Assembly: GCA_003024785.1 (NCBI GenBank) | Contig: PUQB01000093.1 | Span: 62,001 to 126,000, forward strand | Reading direction: 5' to 3' | DNA: 64,000 bases | Source: Selaginella tamariscina | Lineage: Eukaryota; Streptophyta; Lycopodiopsida; Selaginellales; Selaginellaceae | Part shown: positions 24,915 through 37,429 of the stretch, piece by piece | How the letters are laid out: every line of letters begins with the position of its first letter | Numbering within the stretch: the first letter of the stretch is position 1 | The notes under the pieces: generated by a model | The model's input: the letters and a program-made list of their open reading frames with translations, nothing else | What the model was told of the DNA's origin: nothing | Database searches by the model: none | Translations under genes and position numbers: made by a program

Positions 24915-24988
24915 GCGTTCATAGCCCAGTTGGTTAGAACATCCGCTTTAATAAGTGGGAGGTTTTGAGTTCGAATTTCAATGAAAGT
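24915..24988 (+). pseudogene. tRNA-Thr relic
   Basis: Corresponds to 7553-7625. The A box has a C substitution (TAGCCCAGTTGG), the anticodon stem is mutated and the anticodon loop is altered. The B box GAGTTCGAATTTC is recognisable. Confidence 0.7.
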
Positions 24989-25962
24989 ATTTAATACCTT
25001 TTCTGATCAAAATATTTGTGTGCATCAATAATATTGATATATCAAATCAAACTTTAACTTTTTAATTTTAATTTTAAATAATATTAAGATCTTTAATATC
25101 TTTTAAATATTTAATGTGGGTTTAAGATGCTCAACTCGAATCAAAACAATACGTTTTATAAACACGTTTTATTTAGATCAATTTGTATAATGCATGTCTG
25201 TTTTAAAGTTATATATAAAATTAATCTTTTTTACCAATGGAGATTTATGCTTATGTTTGTGTTAATGTATTTAAATAGTTAAGTTGTTTGAATATATATA
25301 TATATATATATAATATATATATAATATATATTATATATATTATATATATATAATAAAAGTTATTTTGTAAGAAAAATATTTTCTTGTTTAAAATTATTAA
25401 ATAAATATTAATTACAACAGTACTTCAACATCTATCCTTATATATAATATCTTCGAATATTCCTTTGGATTATTCTGATGTAAACTTTGTAATACACGAT
25501 GAATAGACCACGAATTCCGGTATACTAGATGTATGCATATATGACACAACGTATTCACTTTCGTAAACATATTAAATATGCATTGAAGTACTTTTCTCTA
25601 GGTTTACTACACATTAAGAATTTTTGACATGTTTAATTAACTTATGCAACTATTTAAACATATATATTATTTCATATACCCTTATTGATGAGACACAAAT
25701 ATTTTATTATGTGAGATTTTTGTATATGTGGTATAGTTTTGTACACTAAGTTTGTTCTCTCATGTACATTCCCCATTATGTATATATCTACATATCATTC
25801 ACATTATAATCAATGCATGTGTATGTGTATTTATTAATGTATATTTATGTATCTATCTTAAATTTTAGGTGATTGACTCTTATGCAAAACACATAAATTA
25901 CATTTTATATATATTTATATTGCGTTAAGTGAAAGCACTGATAAACTATCATTTTCTTATAT

Positions 25963-26005
<43 letters not shown>

Positions 26006-26228
26006 CCCAAACAACTCAAATGTTTAAATATAGTAACACAAAGATAAACATAAATCTCGATTGGTAAAAGAATATATATGAAAAATACGTAAATTTAATT
26101 TTTTATATAATGTAAAACAGTATAACTATGGTATAATATAAAAATTGAAGTTCCAAATTTGTATTCAATGTGATATATATTTATTTACAAACCAGATTTC
26201 TGTACATCGTGTTACATTTCAAATATAA

Positions 26229-27588
26229 TTCATTCAGATTCGAACTGAAGACCTCTCACTTGTTTAACAATTGCGACACACGCGCACACGTGAACACACA
26301 TACACACGTATATGAATATATGTGTGTAGCAATGACAATATTAAGTGTATCAACTTCAAGCGTAACAACTTTTCATTCTAATATTAAATATATATAGAGT
26401 ATATTATTAATTTTTAAAATCGTATAAAAATTTTTATTCATATATATTTTATTTATAACATTAGTACTATGTGTGGAAACACTTTATAGCCTAATTAAAT
26501 AGCACGCAATAACGTATTATATTTTATTAAATTATTAAATAAACACATTTGCTTCATATATGACAAATGCTACATGAAACTTCCACTTCTAAGGACACAT
26601 ACACATAGCACCTTGTGTGTATATATTATTATACGTTTACAAGGCTAGAGTGGGAATTATTCATAAATTGAACAACATGGATCCTTCCCATATACGTAGG
26701 GTTGACAGATCTCTATCTTCTAATATATGTATCATATTCTGGGCCACCTATAGGTCATATTATATATATAGATATATGTGTGTAGTAAACACAGATATAG
26801 GGATGCCATTAAAAATCTTTAAAAAACATATTTAATAATTAATAATGTTAAATATGCATTTGTATTTCATTAAAGATTTTAATATATTCTCTAATGAACA
26901 GTATAAGGTTTTTAGCAGTATAAGGCTCGTGTTTAACATTATATAAGGTCATTAACATGCTGTTATGTTATTAACAACTGATGGCATCACAGGAAAATAA
27001 CTAATTCATTACTGTATTTGTTTATAAATTTTGATATATTTTAATTTTAATGTTTATGAGTACGTTTTTAATCATTTATTAGTTTAAATTTAATAATAAA
27101 TTTAATTAAATATAATATATTTAATATAATAATTTAAATTAAACTGTATAACATATAATTTAGAAATAGCAGCATACACTCTAAATAAAAATAACTATAA
27201 ATTAACATATACTTGTTCATACTCGTGTGAAAGAGGTAACTAAGAACTTTATAAAAATCGAGTTTAATATGTGACAACACTTCAAGTTGTAATAATAAGA
27301 ATGTTCTCTGCAGTTCCACAAAATGTATTAGAAATAAGTACCTTTAGCATGCGTTAATATATATATATATGAGAGAGAGAGAGAGATCCATGTAAGATAT
27401 GCATATAAGATCTTTCCCAACATATAATATACAAAATTAATCATAATATATCTAACTACATTTATATAAAATTAATTTTATATGATTTATAAATTAATAA
27501 TATACTCTATATATATTTAATATTTTACGTGGAACATTGTTACGCTTGAAACTTGATACGGGTGCTCTAACCAACTGAGCTATGAAAC
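26229..27588 (-). pseudogene. tRNA-Thr relic split by an insertion
   Basis: The 3' half of a tRNA-Thr (T arm to anticodon loop) lies at 26229-26268 and the 5' half (anticodon stem to acceptor, with A box) at 27558-27588, both on the minus strand. The intervening ~1.29 kb contains the TIR element. In copy B the corresponding relic (8943-9012) is contiguous, so the insertion occurred in copy C only. Confidence 0.8.
26347..27558. mobile_element. ~1.2-kb non-autonomous TIR element
   Basis: About 80 bp at each end form imperfect terminal inverted repeats. The left begins GTATCAACTTCAAGCGTAAC and the right, reversed, begins GTATCAAGTTTCAAGCGTAAC with matching bases continuing through TATATAGAGTATATTATTAA. 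The interior is AT-rich with no transposase. It sits in the anticodon region of a tRNA-Thr relic. A degraded relative is at 310-1360. The superfamily is unresolved. Confidence 0.7.
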
Positions 27589-27980
27589 TTTCACTTAATG
27601 ACGTTTAAATCTAATGTTTTCAGTGTCACTCATATACACGCATAATCGATGTACTAGTTGCATGAAGTAAAGATTACACATTATAATATTAGATATGTAT
27701 TAGTATTACCTATATATCTGCAGTCTATTTGTGATATATTTAATGATTTAAATTTTTGGAATATCAGTGTAAATTTGAGTTTTAAATTAAGTTTGAATTT
27801 ATTAAATCCTTTAGAACCGTTGAGATTAAATTATTTACAACCATTAATAAGCTCACTCACACTCATATTTTAGAAATTATATAATACTAAATAAGGAGTA
27901 TTTAACATCTATGTTTTGAATGTTAATTCATTTTAATGTTTAACATTATTATTTTATTTCATAAATAGTAAATTATAGCA

Positions 27981-30900
27981 TTAACATTCTACCTGGGGGA
28001 CCACTATAGCACAAAGCTGCTTGGTTCTTATTCACAGCAACACCAATAAGAATATACTCACCTGGTACCAAAAAACACAAGGACAATCTATGTACAAATA
28101 GATGCTCAGTAATGACACCAGCAAACTCAACAAAGCATCCTCTCACGGTAGCAGATCCGGCTTCACTAGGAATACCTGGACATATATATTAGATTTAATA
28201 ATAATTAATATGTATACATAATGAATTTCATATTTAATCATATGTATTATGTACGAATACATAGTACATAACAGTATAATTACTGTATAATCATACTAAT
28301 TACACACCGTGGTTACCGGAGAGTGTGACAGTTTGTCTGGTGTTGGGAGATATAGGAAATGCCTCGAAGGATATTCTGTCCACGGACAGGGATATTCCGC
28401 TAGCTAAAACTTCGAAAGTGCACGGATTAGCAACAGCCACGATTACTTCTACCGTTTCATCGACGATCCAAGTCGTCCCCTTCGACGAAATATCCGTCCC
28501 CTTGAGCGGAGTGTATATGACAGGCCCCTAGAACTCGATTGTTCTGTCCACCACACCTGGTTAAAGCATGCATACACGTAAACACACATACAGGTGTATT
28601 AATTACATTTACATTACTAGCAAAGATATATATATGGTGATATCATATACTTACATATATAATCTGCAAGGAATTTATAGTGTGAATAATATGTATGTGG
28701 GTACATGCATATAGAACATACTATGTTTATGTAATGCGTTGTTGTATGCCCCAATACGTGTATATGCATATAAATGTATATGTATGTACAGATGAAGATA
28801 TGTGTGTCCGCGTGTGCACGCCTTTTGCTTTAGTAGTGTATTACAGACGTTGTTTCCACATGTACACATGCACGTAAGCATAACAGTGCATATAAATCAG
28901 TTTACACGTCATACACATAGATGTACATCCCTCCCCCCCCCCCCCCCCCCCCCCCTCTCTCTCTCTATCTATATGATACACACACACACACACCTTCTTC
29001 CCGGGGACTTTGTGTGTAATTTCTGCATGACATGGCCATTGAGGGAGCGAGAGCAATCTATATATATGAGAATGTCAGATACTCCTTAAAATATATATCA
29101 CAATATATCAATATACATATGTATACAACATATACTCTCTCTACCTGATAAACGGAAGTGCTGGTTCCGAGGAGCGCGTACCGCGTGCAGAAGAAGCGTT
29201 CAGTGCAGACAGTAAACTAGCTTGCGAATTAGGATTAATAAACGGATAATGATTCCTTAAAAGCTTTGCTGCTAATCTCCACGCTACCAAAGCATCACCT
29301 GTATGTACACACACATACATAACATATAAATATAAGCAATATATAATATGGCTTAGATGTAAATGCACCGTGAAATTCAAAAAATAAGCGTGTATGTGTT
29401 TGCTACAGAGCCATCGTTTAACACACACGAGCGTGTGCTTTACCTGCTTGAACAGAAGCAGCTAATATATCACCAAGTATATTAATTTGCAGTGCGTTCC
29501 AAGATGAAACCTCCATAGCTGTATCAGCTTTCTATTAACACCATTTTAATCTTTATATAACTTAATTAACACCATTACATAAGAAAATTTAATGGTTTGT
29601 AACAAAACTTATCTTAAATAATTATTAAAACTATAGGTACCTTCATTGGCTTGTTACCGTTAACACCATAAGATTTTGCTGCTAATAAGAGGATTTGCAA
29701 AGCAGCATTAGCAGATTTAACATCATCTTGCACCTGATGATAATAATTAATATTATTAAATTAGAGAGAGAGAGTACCTGGTAATATTGAGCAACTTGAC
29801 GTGTGAAAAATGCACACTTAGAAAAATCAGCGTGCGCGGGTGCGTGTTGTGTGTGTGCAGTCAATAGTTTATGAACAAGTGATGTACAAATGTAACATGT
29901 TATCTATATATGTAAATTACCTCTTCTCAGCTTAGAGAGACGTGTGAATCCATTGGTGTTGTAAGTATAGCCCCCATTTGCTTCGCAAGCAAAACACGGC
30001 TCTTAAAAGCCTATACATAAACCATTCGTTCTATATATGAATATGCACACATATATATACACTTTAGCTTCAATGTATAAATGAATATGTGTATATGTGA
30101 GTGTGTGTACTTCTAGAATATACCATAAGAAGTGAGGCTGTAAACTCGCACATAATTGTTTGCATGTGGTGTTTTAACATCTGCTTGTCAACAGGTGGGA
30201 ATAATACCATGTTTTGCCTCTTCTTATCCTCCTTCTGTTCCTCCATCTTCAATAACGTACAAAAAAAATATGAAAGACTATATTGTACACTTTTCTATTA
30301 TGCGCGTAAACCTGGGACACTTGCAGAATGGGCCTTCTGTTAGGACATGTATAAGAAATTAAAGAGAAATTAATATTTCTTTAATTTCAATGGGTTTCTT
30401 ATTACAATTTTTTAAATTTTTAATTAACATGCACTAAAACTCATTCACATATTAATTCAAAAAATGCATTAATCCTAAACAAATTTACATTTTAATTCAA
30501 AAGAAATTTACATTTAATTTTAATGTTATAACAGTAATACATGTTAAATCCCTCTTAAAAACTTTTGGAATTAAAGACATTGTGCAAACTAGCCGATCTG
30601 AAGCGCAGGATAATCGTTACAAAGCTCAACAAAACTGGTAAGCAAAATCTAAATCGGGATTTAAGGACAGTGAACAATTCTGATAATCCCATGGATCTTA
30701 CGATGAGCCTGAAAATGTAAACACAAAATGTATCACTATCTTTAAATAAATATAACATATATGTATATAATCGTACCATTATATAAATATATGAATTTAG
30801 TAGACCTGAACAAATTGCATATTTGTTCATATTACTACCATTTTATATATATATATTAGTAGTTTCCTGTTCACTATTTAGTAATTATACATTATATATA

Positions 30901-31110
30901 GATAGATTTAATTACCTGTTGCGATTAGCACTTCCAATGATGAATCTGAACCGTATAATTCCATTATCCTGCAATGTAAATGGGGATTCCTGATGCTCCG
31001 TGTAGTAGCTGCTAATTGAAGATAGTTCGATCTGTGAATGACTGCTTACTAATTCGATGTCGCAGATTAACGGCTGGAATTGATCCGATTGCCGCCACAA
31101 GGACTGCCGC
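27981..31110 (-). pseudogene. TRS120: TRS120 copy C, with internal deletions and no start codon
   Basis: Exons aligned to copy D: 20 (27981-28095, lacking 10 bp near the stop), 13 (28096-28175), 12 (28314-28560), 11 (28994-29060), 10 (29147-29300), 9 (29443-29530), 8 (29639-29736), part of 7 (29777-29825), 4 (29922-30010), 3 (30113-30253), 2 (about 30590-30715) and 1 (30913-31110). Two blocks are gone: exons 14-19, so that exon 20 abuts exon 13 directly, and exons 5, 6 and most of 7. Exon 1 lacks the start codon and about ten following residues. Where exons survive, the frame is often better than in copy D (exons 1, 2, 7, 8 and 20), which helps reveal the ancestral sequence. Non-functional as a whole. 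Confidence 0.85.
28933..28955. repeat. Poly-C run of 23
   Basis: A homopolymer of C on the plus strand followed by (TC)n, within a TRS120-C intron. Length is unreliable in most sequencing data. Confidence 0.85.
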
Positions 31111-32344
31111 TCACACACACGCCAAAAAAAGAGCACGCTACAAATATATATAAATTGGCTAGATCTGCTATACGTATTCCGGCCCTCTGTTCCAGTTAAC
31201 CCTAAATATTATTATAATCTTAGCCGTCGTTCATTGATGGTGACTAGGTTAAAGACAGTGTAAGATATTATTGATTTATAAGATAGTTCAAATACAATGA
31301 AGAATATATATTTCTTTGTATATATAAACCTTAATCTCAAATTCAAAAGAAATTTAAATTTTGTTATCTTTTGATGTATTACTGTGTTGTGTCTTCATTA
31401 TTCATACGAATGGAAATGTCGAGTAATTTGTGAAAGAAGTTCTTTTTTATCTTTCTTTCTTTCTGTTGTTTCTTTTCAATTTTTTCTTTCTTTCTTGTTT
31501 CTTTTTATTCGATTATTATGGAGCAGTAACTTTTGAAATAATTAATTCCCATCACATATTAAAATGATAAGTTAATTCAAGTTCTTTTACTCCTCTATAA
31601 TCAAATCCTTACATGTAATTTAAACCTTTTTGAGGTGTTTTAGGTGCAGATGTTCACCATTGATTAACTCATTTTCTTAATATTGCCACATATCATAAAT
31701 GGATAGTTACACAATGTCTTTACAAATTCCCAACATGTCTCCTAAATGTATAATAATTGTTCACCACCTGCCAACAACTTCATAGTTTGAGACAAACATC
31801 ACACAAGTTTGTTTGCAGTTTGTTGATCTTTTAATGTTAGTTGATTCTATCACGTTTAAGCACAACAAACTAGGTATGTTTATGACACGCTCTTTGACCT
31901 AATTTTGTAGGTTATGTCTGTGCATTGGGTTTTATCATTCTGGAAAAAGCTTTCACTTGTGCACAACTCCTAAAGTACAATTACCTATTCTAGAGGTAAT
32001 CACTCTTCCCACCTTAAATGCTCTTGCTAGTCTTGTGCCCATGGAGGTGGAAGCTGCTTTTGTAAATGGTGTTGGGCATAGTCAAGGACAATAATTTTCT
32101 TATTGGGCTTGTGGTGTTCTTGGCCATACTTTTCAATAATGTCGGTGTTTTCTTGATTGGCAACTGCCTTACTTAGGTTGGCATCTAAATTAGAAACGTG
32201 TGCCCTACCTAGGTTGGCATTCAGGTTAGAATCATCGTGTTGTTGCTCATGTGGATATTGCACATGTGGTGGGAAACGAGTAGGTGTGTTGGGTATAAAG
32301 GCCCCCAACATTTTTTCTTCATCTCTTGGTCCTATATCTCTTAT

Positions 32345-32510
32345 TTCTTTTTCACCTTAGGCTTCACAAACTCTTCGTAAACAATTGTTTCCATTTACCT
32401 TACAAGGTTCTGTACATAGTTCTCCTGTAACTATTCTTATTGATATAGGTTCTAATATTTCTTTGATTTCTGCTACCATGGTTAAGCATTGTGTTTTGAC
32501 GACGGTGTTA
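32345..32510 (+). pseudogene. Retroviral-type aspartic protease relic
   Basis: The frame at 32385-32672 encodes a retropepsin-like motif ILIDIGSNISLIS, where the usual Asp-Ser/Thr-Gly is altered to Asp-Ile-Gly. It is the gypsy-element protease position, upstream of reverse transcriptase. Confidence 0.65.
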
Positions 32511-32938
32511 GCGAAGGAACCTTTACATGTTTATACGGTGATGGGTGTACTGATGATGTTTCATCCACACTTGCTCAAGTACCTTTGCAGTTTGGGACTT
32601 ATGCAAACTAGTTATAACTCCATGTGTTTTCACATCAAATTTTTAACATTATACTTGGGTGTACTTGATTAGATGCATGTAAGGCAAGTTGCCAATTTGG
32701 ACTTCAATAATTAATACTTCCAGGTCATACACCTTTTCCTTTGAATAAAGTCTCTCTCACAAGGTGTCCAACAATTTTGTCCAGTGTAATCATGCATGAG
32801 CATAGGTTTCAACTGATCCAACTCCTTCGAAACAAGAGTTCTAGTTACAACAATTATTAAAGAAGTATTTAAATCTTTTATATATAGCTATCACCCCTAC
32901 TGCCAAGGTTCGGACATAACACCGCATTTGAACAAGGG

Positions 32939-33320
32939 ATGCTCTACCTTACAAAGTTGCTGTTCAACGAAGATCTCCAAAGGACAATGTGTGTTGGAAT
33001 TGCTGAAGAAGAAGCTTGCTCGATGTTCTTTTGCCCCATTCTTTTGATGAATAAACCTAATGGATCTAAGCAATTCACAGTGGATTGTCATCCCGTAAAT
33101 GCTGTCATGGAACTTGATTATTATCCCTTGTCGAACACAGAGAATCTATTAAAACAATTGAGTAAGAATTGTTGGTTTATTAAACTAGATCTTGCTTTAG
33201 GTTATTGGCAGATTCCTATGGCTTTATAAGATATTTCCAAAACAACATTTCAAATTCCTTTTGGTTTGTATGAGTTTCTTATTTATGCTTTTTACCTTAG
33301 TTTTTGCTCCTACCACATTT
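32939..33320 (+). pseudogene. Reverse transcriptase relic
   Basis: 32939-33229 shows the fingers/palm motifs NKPNGSKQFTVD and KLDLALGYWQIPM. A stop follows, and the frame resumes with a TTFQIPFGLYEF motif at about 33240-33280. Confidence 0.8.
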
Positions 33321-33360
33321 TAGTGCATGAAGGATGAAGTTTTTGATGATGAGTTTTTAC

Positions 33361-34249
33361 AGCCAGCTGTAAAGTACTTGGATGACATCTTAGTTCACAC
33401 CAAGGGATCTTGGAAGATTGTCTCAAGGAAGTAGCTCGTGTGTTTGACCAATTACGAGAATTTAAGCTCAAGTTGAAGAAGCCCAAGTGTGTTTTAACAC
33501 AATTGAAACAACGTATTGGGGTATGTGATTTCTCGTAAGGGGTTGTGTGTGGATCCATCCAAGGTGGAGATTGCAGGACATTTTCCCATCCAATAGATAT
33601 ATGGTCTTTATGGCGATTTCTTGGTAAGGTTACATATTTATAACATTTTATACTTCATTTGGCTGATTTCAATGCTCTTTTACGAGCTTTGCTGCATGAG
33701 GATGTTCCTTTTTTGTGAACTAACAAATGTGAAACTGTTTTTTGTAAGTTAAGGAAGTATCTAACGTCCCTTTCAATGCTTAATTATCTAGATTTTCTAG
33801 TCCTTCTAGCCAGCTGTAAAGTACTTGGATGTTCACACCAAGGGATCTTGGAAAGATTGTCTCAAGGAAGTAGCTCGTGTGTTGACCAATTACGAGAATT
33901 TAAGCTCAAGTTGAAGAAGCCCAAGTGTGTTTTTAACACAATTGAAACAACGTATTTGGGGTATGTGATTTCTCGTAAGGGGTTGCGTGTGGATCCATCC
34001 AAGGTGGAGATTGCAGGACATTTTCCCATCCAATAGATATATGGTCTTTATGGCGATTTCTTGGTAAGGTTACATATTTATAACGTTTTATACTTCATTT
34101 GGCTGATTTCAATGCTCTTTTACGAGCTTTGCTGCATGAGGATGTTCCTTTTTTGTGAACTAACAAATGTGAAACTGTTTTTTGTAAGTTAAGGAAGTAT
34201 CTAACGTCCCTTTCAATGCTTAATTATCTAGATTTTTCTAGTCCTTCTA
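33361..34249 (+). repeat. ~445-bp direct tandem duplication within the reverse transcriptase relic
   Basis: 33361-33807 and 33808-34249 are almost identical head-to-tail copies covering the catalytic Leu-Asp-Asp region through the connection to RNase H. The second copy lacks about 10 bp near its start, which removes the Asp-Asp codons; a few single-base differences distinguish the rest. Confidence 0.92.
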
Positions 34250-34359
34250 TATTATGGACTAATGCTTTTGCAGTAGGATTGGTGGAGTCCTAATGCAGAT
34301 TAACATATGTGATGAGTTCATTTGACATCCCATCGTCTATGTGAGTAGGGCATTGCAGG

Positions 34360-36755
34360 CATAGATATGAACACGGTCGGGATCTCGGCCGTGTTCACCG
34401 TGTTTTATGAAGACAGCCATGGGTTGTGTTCCCATGGCCGTGATCATGAACAGTATATACTATTACAAACACGGGCCGTGATCCCGACCGTGGTTGCTGG
34501 GATCACGGCCTGTGTTCATAACACCAACTTAGGGCGCATGCAACAATCTAGGGTGCACCATATCTTGACTCCATCTCCTCCAAGCTCTTGATCTTGCTTG
34601 TTGCTGCTGCCACTGCCGATTCTGGTGGCGCCATAGCCACCTCCGCAACTCCATTCGCTGCGGATTGGAGGAGAGGCACTTCATCTACCATGTTGTTGCC
34701 AAGCATGGCGCAGCAATCCAGCATACTGCAGGGGCAAAAGCATCCTTCTTCACAATGGTAGGACGAGGTAAGTGTGCTTGAGAGCAGGGGGCATGGCCAC
34801 AAACTATGGTCATGCAAATATTACACAATGGTGAACAAGCTCAGTGGCATTGATCATGTGCGAGCTCATATGTTGGGAGAAGGCCCAAGCAGCAAGGATA
34901 TTGTGAGTTGCCCCCTTATCTCAGGTGAGCTAGTTAACATGCAAAAGGTTATTGACTTTGAAAAAGGCACAAAGGGGAAGAAACGGCCGAATGTAGAACT
35001 TTCAGTGCCAGTGGTATCAACCTAGGCAAGTGGAAGTGGCTACCTTTCCTCATTGTTTAGCAAGCAGAGCTAAGTCCATATTGTAGATTCGATGGATCTA
35101 GAGCGGAAGAGTCCAGTTGATGTGGCGATTGGAAGGTTTTTCTGGAATGAACACATTCCATTTGTGAAGGCTCGGTCCCCTTACTTCCTCACCATGATCT
35201 AGGAAGTTGCCAGGCATGGTGTGCCTTATGCACCACCAAAATATGATGATATTTGGGAGAAGCTTTTTTTGAAAGAGAAAGGATTCATTGACGTTGAGAT
35301 GGCGTCCATGAGGAAGTAGTGGGAGTAGAGGGGTGTAACCATATGCGCAGACGGGTGGGCAGATAAGAGGAATAGTTGAGAATACTTTGTGTTGCTGGGA
35401 AGAAGGCATTAGCATTGTGGGTGCAGAGAATGTTGTCATGGTTTTAACAAATGGGGAAAATGCGAACAAAGGAGTAGTAGCAATTCTGAAATAGAGGTAC
35501 CTGAAGATTCAATGGGCACATGTTTTGCCCATTGCTTGAACAATGCCTTGAAAGACTTTGGTGAACTTCCATGGATGGTAATGCTTCGGAGCGAGGAAAG
35601 GCTTTGGTGAGCTTCATCAGGAACCACTCTCATATGGTGGCATTGCTGGCGGAGTTTACTCACAAGCGAATGCTACGCTATTGTGATACGAGGTTTGGCT
35701 ACAACTTCATTATGATGGAGAGGCTAGGAGCTCCGGGAAGCTCTAACAGATGTTGTATGCCCTGCATACAAAGCAAGGCCTGAGTCGAAGACGAGAGCAG
35801 GTAGAGACAGTTATGAAACTTTTTTGATGACCATTTTTGGGAACAGGTTAAGGACATGTTAGAGGTGTCCAAGGATGTTATGCTACTACTTCATCTTGTG
35901 GATGATATACCTGCGATTGGAAAAATATATGAGTGTATGAACAGGTTGGATGCAAGTTTAGAGGAAGGACAGTCGGATTATGGCAGGTACATGGAACTTC
36001 ATCAGATCATGTCTAACCGGTGGCATGAGTATCACTCGCTCATGCACTCGGTGGCATATATGCTGGACCCCGAGTTTCAAGAGCATGAAAAGCATGCCAA
36101 TAGAGAAGTCATGAAGGATTGGAATGCTTATTTTGGCCATGTTTACATCTAGTGAGAGGGACGTGATACGGGATGAGCTTTTACAAACAGGAGGATAGGA
36201 CATTTTCAAATCGATTGATGCTAAGGCTGATCGCACTAGAAGGGAGCTGTACGTTGGTGGGAGGACTATGGTTATGAAATTCCAGCTCTTCAAAGTTGGC
36301 CATTCGAGTTCTAAGTCAGGCATGCTCATCATCCTCGGTGGAGAGTTGTTTAGCACTTTCGAGCATGTGTCTTCAAAGAAGAGGAACAGACTTACTGTGG
36401 ACAGGACAGCAGATCTGGTTTTCATGGCTTGCAATAGCAGTTGTTAACTGCAAAAATGACTGTGACTACGACAAGTTTGTGAGCTACAAAGTACTAGAGA
36501 CAGTTCCTCATCCGGAAACGAGCTTGAGTCAGGAGAGGAAGAGGAAGATGGAGACAATGTCGAAGATTGTGAGGTTGATGATTGTAGGATGTTTAGTTTA
36601 TATATAATAAAAAGTAGCATATTCTTAGAATTAAAATTAGAATATTCTTATATTATCAAAATATTTGTGAGCCATTCGTGCTGTGATCGTGTTCTGTGGT
36701 CGGGTTCTTGAATCTAAGGCTCATGTTCGTGTTCGTGTTCGTGTTCGTAACTATG
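34360..36755 (+). mobile_element. hAT transposon with TIRs and perfect 8-bp target duplication
   Basis: Ends are CATAGATATGAACACG (left) and, reversed from the right end, CATAGTTACGAACACG, giving short terminal inverted repeats. ATTGCAGG flanks both sides (34352-34359 and 36756-36763), the 8-bp duplication typical of hAT elements. The target is the RNase H part of the surrounding Ty3 relic, whose frame continues across the duplication. Subterminal GAACACGG- and GTTCGTG-type repeats occur at both ends, as is common in hAT elements. The transposase gene inside is decayed. Confidence 0.92.
34770..36600 (+). pseudogene. hAT transposase relic (BED/DUF659/dimerisation type)
   Basis: Fragments in changing frames run in hAT order. 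At 34774-35025 a BED-like zinc-finger remnant (Trp-Ser-Cys-Lys-Tyr-Tyr, then His). At 35190-35400 a DUF659-like segment, including a motif resembling ADGWADKRN with stops. At 35571-35783 part of the catalytic domain. At 36330-36430 the C-terminal dimerisation motif (phenylalanine/serine-rich, then SSKKRNRL). Stops and frame changes mean no active enzyme. Confidence 0.75.
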
Positions 36756-36763
36756 ATTGCAGG

Positions 36764-37060
36764 GTCTTGAACACTGCCTTGGATCTTGAGTGTTTAATTA
36801 TATTGTGGGCTTTTGAGCATCTTCATGTGTATCTCTATGGATCTCGTACACTTTTGGAGTGTGATCATGCAACTATTTCTTCATTGATGAAGAACAAGAA
36901 GTTGCTGGGACAATTTGTCATATGGGCACTATGACTTCAGGTGTATGACTTTGAGGTTAAACATCATCTTGGGGATAATATGGTGGATGTTGATGCTCCT
37001 TCTTGGGCTCCTTGTTTAGTCATAGCCAATAAGTTAGATTTCACAATTCCTTCTCTCACA
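36764..37060 (+). pseudogene. RNase H relic of the Ty3 element (after the hAT insertion)
   Basis: Encodes LIILWAFEHLHVYLYGSRT and a following ECDHATISSL motif, then a DFEVKHHLGDN-like segment. These are the RNase H end motifs of gypsy elements; the upstream half lies before the hAT at about 34300-34351. Confidence 0.75.
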
Positions 37061-37429
37061 AAGGTTCAAGGGCCAATGCTTGGATTCAACCTATTCACTT
37101 GACATTGGCCAATCCTTCTTAACCATCAAACTCTCATTTCTCTTTATTTGTGGCACAATTTCATATGTGTGGTGGTGTGGTTTATTTTGTTAGCATATAT
37201 GTTATAACTTCACCCTGCTTCAACGAATTTTGTTCATAAGTATCTTACAACATATCATGATTCACCACTCTCTTATGGATATCTTAGTTATTAATGAACT
37301 TTGGATAGCTTACAATGTTCTTTTTACTAACTGAATATGTGACGAGATGTGATCTAGTACGTTCAAAGTTGTTCATTGTGTCAAACTTAGAACTCTTCAC
37401 ATTTTACTTGTGCTTTGGAATCGATATAG

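Larger units (their letters stand above)
24225..27870. repeat. Duplicated flanking unit (copy C), paralogous to 6885-9310
   Basis: Collinear with 6885-9310 from the GATTAAGATGATTAAGCTTG motif to just before TRS120 copy C, including both tRNA-Thr relics. Copy-specific additions are a compound (TC)n(TA)n array, a long (TA)n tract at about 25293-25352, a (GT)n tract at about 25980-26005 and the TIR element at 26347-27558. No genes other than relics. Confidence 0.8.
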
